Assembly: GCA_030612095.1 (NCBI GenBank)
Contig: JAUWOO010000045.1
Location: 1 to 11,900 of the forward strand
Length of the DNA: 11,900 nucleotides
Direction of reading: 5' to 3'
Source of the DNA: Thermoplasmatota archaeon
GTDB taxonomy: Archaea; Thermoplasmatota; E2; DHVEG-1
Part shown: positions 1-5,075 of the stretch, in pieces
Layout: each line of letters starts with the position of its first letter
How positions within the stretch are numbered: the stretch's first letter is position 1
Position numbers and translations under genes: made by a program
Notes under the pieces: model-generated
What the model saw: the letters and a program-made list of their open reading frames with translations, nothing else
The model's database searches: none
What the model was told of the DNA's origin: nothing

Positions 1-158
1 AAAATTAACTCCCCACTCAATAATATATTAGTAATTTCTGGTATAAATATCTTCTTGCATAGCTGAATTTATATGGCACGAATGTTTCAAATAGAAAACA
101 ATCGTAACGTTTAAGATAGAATGGGAGTTTTGAAATTGTAGATTTAAGGGAGGTATAT

Positions 159-509
159 ATGCCAAAAAGTGTCTGGGATATGGATATGAACGATTTTATG
201 GGAAAAAGTAAAACATCTAAAAGAACAGCAGTATCAACATCAATTAAAAATGAAGTTCTAAAGAAACAGAACTATAAATGCTATAAATGTAAGAAACCTC
301 TTCCTGCTGTAAAACATTTCCATCATAAGAGAGCAGTTGCTAAAGGTGGTAAGAGTACATTAGGTAATTTGATGGCGTTATGTCCTAATTGCCACTCTGA
401 AATACATCACAAAGAGAAATTAAAAAAAGCAAATGCAAAAGCAAGAGGTAAAAGTAAATCCAAAAATCCTTATGAGATAGATTTCAAGATGCCGAAGTTT
501 AAGTTATAA
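159..509 (+). CDS. Small HNH-family endonuclease-like protein (116 aa)
   Basis: This is a single-domain HNH (beta-beta-alpha metal) nuclease-like protein. A zinc-ribbon pair CYKC (Cys41, Cys44) and CPNC (Cys75, Cys78) frames the nuclease core, which has His55-His56, the central Asn70 and His83/His84. The pattern C-x2-C, HH, N, C-x2-C-H, x3-HH is the full HNH signature, so the site looks intact. The N-terminal 30 and C-terminal 30 residues are basic and low in complexity, fitting DNA binding. Length is normal for stand-alone HNH proteins. The start is set by a strong Shine-Dalgarno GGGAGG at 148-153, five bases before ATG. The lipoprotein gene begins 26 bases after the stop, so the two may share a transcript. 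The target is unknown: it could be a homing-type, restriction-type or phage-type nuclease, and no partner methylase or intron is visible. Confidence 0.88.
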   Translation: MPKSVWDMDMNDFMGKSKTSKRTAVSTSIKNEVLKKQNYKCYKCKKPLPAVKHFHHKRAVAKGGKSTLGNLMALCPNCHSEIHHKEKLKKANAKARGKSKSKNPYEIDFKMPKFKL

Positions 510-535
510 TACTGGATTTGAAAGGAAGATAGAAT

Positions 536-916
536 ATGAAAAAACATCTTATAGCAACTGGAACTGCCGTTTTGCTTTTGATTGTTGGGTTGAGTGGATG
601 TACAGATACGCAAGAAACACCTAAAATTGAATTTATTCAAGAAAATGGATGGCTTACAGTCAGTTTAGTTGAAAAATCAAATTTAACTTGGAATGATATC
701 AATATCTCACTCTCATCAGGTAAATATTCAGATATAGGTTTTCACTCCAATATTGAAATATCTTCTCTTAAACCATATGGTAATGGTACCTCATGTCCCA
801 ATGATTGGGGTGTAATTACACAAGATAATGGTATTTATTTACAACATGTTAATGCAATAGTAACATTATACTGGATGCCAACGAATGCATCTCTGGGGAA
901 ATGGAACTTTACATAA
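536..916 (+). CDS. Small predicted lipoprotein / secreted beta-rich protein
   Basis: The protein has 126 residues and starts with a short positive N-region, a hydrophobic stretch (about residues 5-19) and a lipobox LSGC with Cys22, so it should be exported and lipid-anchored on the outer face of the membrane. The rest (23-126) is rich in Ser, Thr, Asn and alternating hydrophobic residues, as in a beta-sandwich. It ends in a WNFT strand, which resembles the end of archaeal pilin-like or secreted beta domains. I do not recognise a specific family. AAGGAAG lies about 8 bases before the ATG. The gene follows the HNH gene closely. After its stop, the same frame continues through a second stop into a SHOCT-like segment (932-1024), described separately. 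The function is unknown. Confidence 0.72.
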   Translation: MKKHLIATGTAVLLLIVGLSGCTDTQETPKIEFIQENGWLTVSLVEKSNLTWNDINISLSSGKYSDIGFHSNIEISSLKPYGNGTSCPNDWGVITQDNGIYLQHVNAIVTLYWMPTNASLGKWNFT

Positions 917-931
917 ACATTCCTTGATTAG

Positions 932-1024
932 AAAAAACCTATTGAAGTATTGAAAAGGAGATTTGCTAAAGGTGAAATCACCGAAGAAGAATGTGAAAAG
1001 ATGGGGAAGAAATTAGAAGATTGA
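932..1024 (+). pseudogene. Orphan SHOCT-domain remnant
   Basis: Read in frame from 938, the sequence encodes PIEVLKRRFAKGEITEEE, then CEKMGKKLED and a TGA at 1022-1024. This is a textbook SHOCT (short C-terminal) domain: hydrophobic start, LKxRFAKGEIxEEE turn and a basic-acidic tail. SHOCT domains normally close small membrane or secreted proteins. Here there is no start codon or ribosome site of its own. The segment lies in the same reading frame as the lipoprotein upstream, separated by TAA (914-916) and TAG (929-931). It is either the surviving tail of a decayed gene or the lost C-terminus of the lipoprotein. The domain match is by eye and strong; the history is inference. Confidence 0.6.
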
Positions 1025-1032
1025 AAAGACGG

Positions 1033-1054
1033 TTTGGAATTGCAGATTTGAAGG
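1033..1054 (+). repeat. Leader segment duplicated from upstream of the HNH gene
   Basis: The 22 bases at 1033-1054, just before the methyltransferase start, match 129-150, just before the HNH start, at 18 of 22 positions. All four differences are transitions. Both copies include the start of the ribosome-binding region and end 7-8 bases before their ATG. This suggests a duplicated 5' leader or a common regulatory leader rather than chance, but the match is short. Confidence 0.4.
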
Positions 1055-1061
1055 CAATAAA

Positions 1062-1622
1062 ATGAAAAAAATCAAAACCCTATCAGAATATGAGCAATGG
1101 ATTGACAGTTCAGGAATAACATTTCTTCAAAGTCTTGGGATGAATACAAATTATTTTGTGCTTGATTTTGGCTGTCGACATGGAACCTATACCATTCCAG
1201 CTGCAAAGGTTGTGGGAAATGATGGACGGGTGTATGCTATTGATAAGGATATATCAGCATTGAATACACTGATGAAAACCGCTGATGAATTAGGTTTGGA
1301 GAACGTTAAACGTTTTGATAGCTCTGAGAATATTTATCTTCCCTTTGCTACAGCCACCTTTGATATGGTGTTGCTTTTCGATGTCTTACATTTAGTAGAA
1401 AACCGGAGAAGCCTGATTTCTCAATTGTATAATGTGTTGAAGCACCGAGGAGCCTTGGTGTTATATCCGCGGCATCACAAAGAACACATGCAGATGGATT
1501 TGGATGAGGTGATTAAGATGGTGGAAAAATCAGGTTTTCATTTTGCGATGAAGACATATAAGCAGTTAATGCACGATGACAAGTTGATTCAGGATGGGGT
1601 ATTGATTTTTCACAAACATTAG
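1062..1622 (+). CDS. Class I SAM-dependent methyltransferase
   Basis: The 186-residue protein has the Rossmann-like methyltransferase fold. Motif I is VLDFGCRHGTYTIPAA (33-48), a DxGC..G version of the usual DxGxGxG. The acidic end of strand 2 is VYAIDKD (Asp62), which should bind the ribose of SAM. Motif IV is FDMVLLFDVLH (100-110), followed by a helix and the LKHRGALVLY strand typical of UbiE/Methyltransf_11-type enzymes. The substrate cannot be read from the sequence; related archaeal proteins are often annotated for arsenite, quinone or small-molecule methylation, but no CxxC arsenic motif is present. The start is supported by GAAGG at 1050-1054 before ATG. The leader resembles that of the HNH gene (see repeat entry). 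Length is short for the family but contains the core fold. Confidence 0.85.
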   Translation: MKKIKTLSEYEQWIDSSGITFLQSLGMNTNYFVLDFGCRHGTYTIPAAKVVGNDGRVYAIDKDISALNTLMKTADELGLENVKRFDSSENIYLPFATATFDMVLLFDVLHLVENRRSLISQLYNVLKHRGALVLYPRHHKEHMQMDLDEVIKMVEKSGFHFAMKTYKQLMHDDKLIQDGVLIFHKH

Positions 1623-1880
1623 TTCATGACGTATTTATTTTAAATCCCTCGCATCTAACTGTGAATTGATGTTATGATTTATTAAGTTGAGAAAGGAGTA
1701 AGTGGAAGTATTGATTGAAAAAGTTGAAAAATAGTGCTCTTTTACATCCCTTGATTTATTATGAATGGCAGGAAAACATACTACTCATTTCATGACATCC
1801 CCTTCAAAGACAGAGATAGTTATGATCGTGGTATTCAGTCGTCAGGAATTAAATTCAGCGTTAGAGAGATAATTCATATT

Positions 1881-2090
1881 TGGAATGGCTCAGCACATCG
1901 TGCACCCTTTCATTTTGAGAAAAATGGTTCAGGACATAGGTTACCATTTCAACTCAAATGAATCTCCCAAACGGTAAACTGTATGGTATGTGGATAATAA
2001 AGTGTGCACGATGTTGTGAACCAGAATTTCGAATATGGAGTACCCGATGTTCTGAGCTTTTCAGGGTGCACGATGTGCTGAGCCTTTCCA
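1881..2090. mobile_element. MITE-like non-autonomous element (210 bp) with TIRs and 6-bp TSD
   Basis: The ends are inverted repeats of 28 bp, 1881-1908 and 2063-2090, identical at 27 positions; 22 inner bases are a perfect match. Termini read TGGAA...TTCCA. The element is flanked by the direct repeat CATATT (1875-1880 and 2091-2096), which reads as the target duplication because deletion of element plus one copy restores the M50 protease frame. It encodes no transposase. Both arms hold further copies of a 19-base motif (separate entry), so the whole element can fold into a long hairpin. A 6-bp duplication fits several IS families, including IS1634-type elements such as the one at the right edge of the window, but the ends of that IS are not visible here, so the mobilising transposase is unknown. 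Confidence 0.8.
1887..2084. repeat. Five copies of a 19-bp motif in opposed orientation inside the MITE
   Basis: The motif is close to GGYTCAGNACATCGNGYAC. Two copies run on the + strand (1887-1905 and 1926-1944, spaced 39 bp) and three on the - strand (read from 2084, 2058 and 2022 downward, spaced 26 and 36 bp). The copies differ at several positions, so they are old relative to the near-perfect terminal pair. Opposed arrays would pair into a branched hairpin. Subterminal copies could be extra transposase-binding sites. Confidence 0.7.
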
Positions 2091-2665
2091 CATATTCTTA
2101 TAGCTATGGCAGTTCTGACCATAGCGTTTTCATTTGCATTTGCTCCTTATCCGCCCTTGACCCACGTTGCTGAGGTCATTGGATATTTACCTCTTTCCTT
2201 TTTAGCTATTGTTACAGCCTTTTTCTGTCATGAGATTGCTCATAAATACATGGGTCAAAAATTTGGCTACTGGTCAGAATTTAGAATGTTTCCACAGGGG
2301 CTTCTATTTGCTCTCTTCTTGGGTCTTATGGCTGGAATTGTATTTGCAGCTCCTGGTGCAGTTCAGATATTCGGCAGACCAAGTAGAGATGAAATGGGAA
2401 AAATCGCTGTAGCTGGTCCATTAACAAATCTGATTTTAGGTTTGCTATTTGTAGGTATATGGTATTTTTCATCTGGTATCATCGCATCAATTTCCTTCTT
2501 TGTTGCTTACATCAATGTATTTCTTGCTTTTTTTAATCTGCTTCCTTTTGGTCCGTTGGATGGAGCAAAAATCTTCAGATGGAAAAAGGAATTATGGGGA
2601 GTGCTCATTGGGATTGATATCGTACTATTTCTCATTATTTTATAGATGAAATCATAAGTAGGATA

Positions 2666-2770
2666 TTGCTCTTACATAGAACGCCAGAACCACAGGAATT
2701 TTACAAGCATGTGTGGATATTTTATGGAAAGCCAGATGGGCGAAGATGCTACATAGCAGAGGCTTGTTAG
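2666..2770 (+). other. Possible protein-coding fragment after the M50 gene
   Basis: One frame between the protease gene and 2770 is open and has protein-like composition, including LLHRTPEPQEFYKHVWIFYG and then a short tail ending IAEAC before TAG (2768-2770). It has no ATG; a TTG at 2666 is the only start-like codon, without a clear ribosome site. I do not recognise it. It may be the end of a decayed gene or chance; the rest of 2646-2865 shows nothing. Confidence 0.22.
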
Positions 2771-2843
2771 TAAACCATGAGATTTCTTTCTACCTATCAA
2801 TACCATACTTTCACAGAGAAAAATTAAAATGAGATTGATATTT

Positions 2844-2850
2844 AAAAAAA
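2844..2850 (-). terminator. T-run terminator after the 63-aa gene
   Basis: On the minus strand, 15 bases past the stop, seven T occur in a pyrimidine-rich stretch. Archaeal RNA polymerase ends transcripts on such U-runs without a hairpin. Confidence 0.4.
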
Positions 2851-2865
2851 GAGAAAGAGATGGTT

Positions 2866-3057
2866 TTATTTATTCTTCAAATATGGAAGACCAGTTCTCT
2901 TATTGATACCTACTACCTTGTTATCAGGTTTATCGCAAGGTTCACCGCTCTTGGGTTTGTTCCCTGCTTTACAGAAATAATAGATTGTTTGTGTTCTTCC
3001 GCCTTTTAGTTCTACATCCTTTTTATGCAATACATATCCTTTATGTTCATATGCCAT
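2866..3057 (-). CDS. Small conserved-looking archaeal protein (63 aa)
   Basis: The protein is basic and predicted soluble. It contains GYVLHKKDVELKGGRTQTIYYF followed by a C-x(11)-C pair (Cys29, Cys41) and ends with a NKRTGLPYLK motif. Short archaeal proteins of this layout (a YxLxKxxVxLKGGxxQxIYYF strand region, a central acidic or Cys segment and a NxRxGxxxLK tail) occur in methanogens and haloarchaea as hypothetical proteins; I know of no assigned function. The start ATG (3055-3057) follows GAGGT on the minus strand about 8 bases upstream, which supports it as real. It is transcribed toward the broken protease gene and is followed by a T-run. It is isolated, with no operon partner. The two cysteines could bind metal only as part of a dimer; this is speculation. 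Confidence 0.68.
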   Translation of the reverse strand: MAYEHKGYVLHKKDVELKGGRTQTIYYFCKAGNKPKSGEPCDKPDNKVVGINKRTGLPYLKNK

Positions 3058-3288
3058 AGTTTATACCTCAAGCAGGATGAATAAGGAATCTCTAATTAAT
3101 GTTTCCTCTACTTTACTGAGCTTCGACATGCTGGTGCAAAGAGTAAATGACTGAATCAAAACTATCGTACGATAAATCAGGATATCAATTCATTGTCCAA
3201 TTATCATGAAGCTAAGTAATGTGGACAGGTTCAGCGACAAGGAGTAAGAGTCTAGAGCAATAATATCTTTACAAACCGAGATATTAAG

Positions 3289-3296
3289 TATAAATT
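3289..3296 (+). promoter_or_regulatory. TATA box for rpiA
   Basis: TATAAATT preceded by an A-rich BRE-like stretch lies 38-45 bases before the rpiA start. A start of transcription about 25 bases downstream would give a very short leader. The interval 3058-3333 otherwise shows no gene. Confidence 0.5.
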
Positions 3297-3333
3297 TTTG
3301 TACTAATTCATTATTACATACCTTGGTGAATCA

Positions 3334-4023
3334 GTGGATCAAGAAGAAATGAAGAAGTTAGCGGGGGAAAAAGCAGTTGAACACATTAAAGACGGGATGA
3401 TTCTGGGACTTGGGACAGGCTCTACTGTTGAATACACTCTAGAAAAATTAGGTGAACTTATAAAAGATGGGTTTGAAATCAAAGGTATACCGACATCTAT
3501 GCACACAAAAAAACTAGCGAAAAAGTACAACATCCCTTTAACAACATTAAATGAAAATCCAGAGATTGATCTCACAATAGATGGGGCAGATGAGGTTGAT
3601 TCAAAACTCAACCTTATAAAAGGTGGAGGGGGAGCATTAACACGTGAGAAAATCATTGCATACCACTCAAAGAAGGAAATTATCGTAATAGATGACTCAA
3701 AGGTTGTTAAAGCACTTGGTATTGATTCTCCGCTGCCCGTGGAGGTTATAAAGTACGGTTGGACTTCAACAAAAAAGGTAATTGAAAGGTTTGGTTGTAA
3801 TGTCGAATTGAGAACAATCGTAGGGGAACCATTTATAACAGATAATTCCAACTATATTTTAGACTGCGAGTTTGAAAGAATAGAGGATCCTGAACAACTT
3901 GAAAAAGATATCAACAACATTCCCGGCGTTGTAGAAAATGGTTTGTTTATTGGTTTGGTTGACGAGGTAATAGTTGGAAGTAAACAAGGAGTTATGACTC
4001 TAGAAAAAGAGGTTTTTCCGTAA
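3334..4023 (+). CDS. rpiA: Ribose-5-phosphate isomerase A
   Basis: This cytosolic enzyme interconverts ribose 5-phosphate and ribulose 5-phosphate; in many archaea it supplies pentoses made by the ribulose monophosphate route. All family marks are present in 229 residues, the normal length: phosphate loop GLGTGSTVEYT (25-35), IPTSMHTKKLA (52-62), DGADEVD (83-89) with the active-site aspartates, and KGGGGALTREK (96-106) with Lys96 and the catalytic base Glu105. The C-terminal half has the usual lid-domain sequence ending in IVGSKQGVMTLEK. The start used here is GTG at 3334, preceded by GGTGA and a TATA box 38 bases up; ATG at 3349 is a possible alternative but would trim conserved helix residues. 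A T-run follows the stop. The gene appears to be transcribed alone. No oddities are seen. Confidence 0.97.
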   Translation: MDQEEMKKLAGEKAVEHIKDGMILGLGTGSTVEYTLEKLGELIKDGFEIKGIPTSMHTKKLAKKYNIPLTTLNENPEIDLTIDGADEVDSKLNLIKGGGGALTREKIIAYHSKKEIIVIDDSKVVKALGIDSPLPVEVIKYGWTSTKKVIERFGCNVELRTIVGEPFITDNSNYILDCEFERIEDPEQLEKDINNIPGVVENGLFIGLVDEVIVGSKQGVMTLEKEVFP

Positions 4024-4026
4024 CCG

Positions 4027-4033
4027 TTTTTTT
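4027..4033 (+). terminator. T-run after rpiA
   Basis: Seven T begin three bases after the rpiA stop, followed by further T-rich sequence up to about 4065. This fits archaeal U-run termination and separates rpiA from the next gene, which has its own TATA-like TTTTAAAAA at about 4068. Confidence 0.4.
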
Positions 4034-4107
4034 CAAACTTCATTTCAACATTTTCTTTCAATACTTTTAAAAAAACAATGCTGTTAGTTGAATAACAGAC
4101 AAACATT

Positions 4108-4794
4108 ATGCATAGAAGCAATGTGAATCGAGGGGAAAGAGTAAATCAAATAGATAGAATTAAGAAGAAAATGAATTCTGTTGAATTTGATGCCCATTGG
4201 TACAGACGGGTGTTTCATACATTTGGAGCATCGTTTTTAGTATACTATTTGCTGCCAGATTTAGAATGGATCAATCTCTTTAAATTCTGGGCACCTATTT
4301 TATTAGTATTATTTGCCTTATTTTTGGAGTGTTTAAGAGTAACGGGAAAAATCAATAGTGGACATTTTTTTGGATTGAGGATGTATGAGAAAAAGAGGTT
4401 TGGAAGCTACTTGTATTTTGGAGTGGGCGTCCTTATTTTGCTATTGTTTTTTCCGCAGCAGATAGCAGTTCCATGCATACTGTGTGCATGTATCGCAGAT
4501 CCAATTATGGGGGAATTGAGAAATAACTTAGGAAAAAAGCAGGTTTATACCATTGGCTTTCTAATATGCGTGTTTTTATTTTTGACTACGTGGCACAAGG
4601 CAGATATATGGATGATGTTTTTGGTTTCTATTGTTGGAGCGGGTGCTGCTGTTTTGAGTGAGGTGAAGAAATTATGGTGGTTGGATGATGACTTCATGAT
4701 TCAGATAGTACCTGCTGTTTTGTTGCTGATCATATGGATAACTATTTCATATTTTGGGTTTGTGCCCCCTGAACCTATAATATATTCCTGGTGA
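4108..4794 (+). CDS. Polyprenol/diacylglycerol kinase-like membrane protein
   Basis: The 228-residue protein has an N-terminal cytosolic stretch, then RRVFHTFGASF (33-43) and about six to seven membrane helices. The loop CIADPIMGELRNNLGKK (128-144) corresponds to the nucleotide-binding AD-x(n)-G region of the CTP-dependent dolichol kinase/DGK1/phytol kinase (SEC59-VTE5) group, and AVLSEVKKLWWLDDDF (181-196) matches the family's E...DD segment before the last helices. Such enzymes phosphorylate a lipid alcohol at the membrane; in archaea polyprenol or archaeol-type lipids are plausible substrates. The assignment rests on motif order and topology, so the substrate is inferred. ATG 4108 lies about 32 bases after a TTTTAAAAA box, suggesting a nearly leaderless message; M22 (ATG 4171) is an alternative. 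The stop overlaps the next gene by 4 bases. Confidence 0.75.
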   Translation: MHRSNVNRGERVNQIDRIKKKMNSVEFDAHWYRRVFHTFGASFLVYYLLPDLEWINLFKFWAPILLVLFALFLECLRVTGKINSGHFFGLRMYEKKRFGSYLYFGVGVLILLLFFPQQIAVPCILCACIADPIMGELRNNLGKKQVYTIGFLICVFLFLTTWHKADIWMMFLVSIVGAGAAVLSEVKKLWWLDDDFMIQIVPAVLLLIIWITISYFGFVPPEPIIYSW

Positions 4795-5069
4795 AAAAAA
4801 TCATGAAAAACAAAGAAATGTATTATTTGAAGGTAAAACGCAGCGATAAAAATATAGTTAGAACAGAAATATTGTTCGCCCCTTTACTTATAATCCTACC
4901 AATATTTGTAGGTGTTTTGTTTATATATGATTGGTTTTATAGAGGTTTTTTGACATGCAGTCCGGCTTTCGATGGTGAATTGATGCTTGGAATTATTATC
5001 CTAGTTGCAAATATTCTGTTTGACATACCTTTTATAGAATCCTTAAGTAGGAATCTTAAGGGAAAATAG
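4791..5069 (+). CDS. Small two-helix membrane protein of unknown function
   Basis: The 92-residue protein has a basic N-terminus, one strong membrane helix (about residues 29-47), a loop with FLTCSPAFDGEL, and a second helix (about 64-80) ending in a basic tail. I do not recognise a named family. GTG 4791 overlaps the TGA of the kinase-like gene (GTGA), which implies coupled translation and a shared transcript; ATG at 4803 or 4818 could also be the start. Its neighbour suggests a membrane or lipid role, perhaps as a partner of the kinase-like protein, but nothing in the sequence proves this. The gene ends 6 bases from the stop of the convergent transporter gene, and no clear terminator is seen between them. 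Confidence 0.66.
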   Translation: MKKIMKNKEMYYLKVKRSDKNIVRTEILFAPLLIILPIFVGVLFIYDWFYRGFLTCSPAFDGELMLGIIILVANILFDIPFIESLSRNLKGK

Positions 5070-5075
5070 AGTCTT

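Larger units (their letters stand above)
1761..2645 (+). pseudogene. M50 (site-2-protease-like) membrane metalloprotease, split by a MITE
   Basis: The downstream part (open from ATG 2106) carries the M50 zinc protease marks inside membrane helices: FFCHEIAHKY (HExxH, residues 42-46 from that ATG) and FNLLPFGPLDG (143-153), the second metal-ligand motif, with KIAVAGPLTN between them. M50 proteases cut membrane-embedded substrates. The N-terminus is missing there: the codons before 2106 read HILIAM, and the same frame is broken by TGA at 2079-2081. The missing part lies at 1761-1880, encoding a 40-residue start that ends KFSVREIIHI. The two parts are separated by exactly 210 bp of inserted DNA plus a duplicated CATATT. 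Precise removal gives one frame of 222 codons, with REIIHI joined to LIAMAVLTIAF, a normal size for small archaeal M50 proteins. A shorter protein could still start at 2106, but it would lack the N-terminal membrane entry and has no ribosome site. Confidence 0.82.

Noticed and set aside
1761..1961. 66-codon ORF as an independent gene
   Set aside because: Its first 40 codons are the severed N-terminus of the M50 protease and the rest is the left arm of the inserted element.
1887..2084. CRISPR-like array of ~19-bp repeats spaced 26-39 bp
   Set aside because: Repeats are degenerate, in opposite orientations and lie within a transposon-like element with a target duplication.
1958..2173. 71-codon ORF across the element and the M50 gene
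   Set aside because: It covers the element's right half and then reads the protease region in a wrong frame; no domain and no ribosome site.
3146..3208. 20-codon ORF starting ATG near 3146 before rpiA
   Set aside because: Very short, no clear ribosome site and no recognisable motif.
3339..4121. Two long minus-strand ORFs opposite rpiA
   Set aside because: They are antisense shadows of a clearly conserved gene and have no recognisable protein features.
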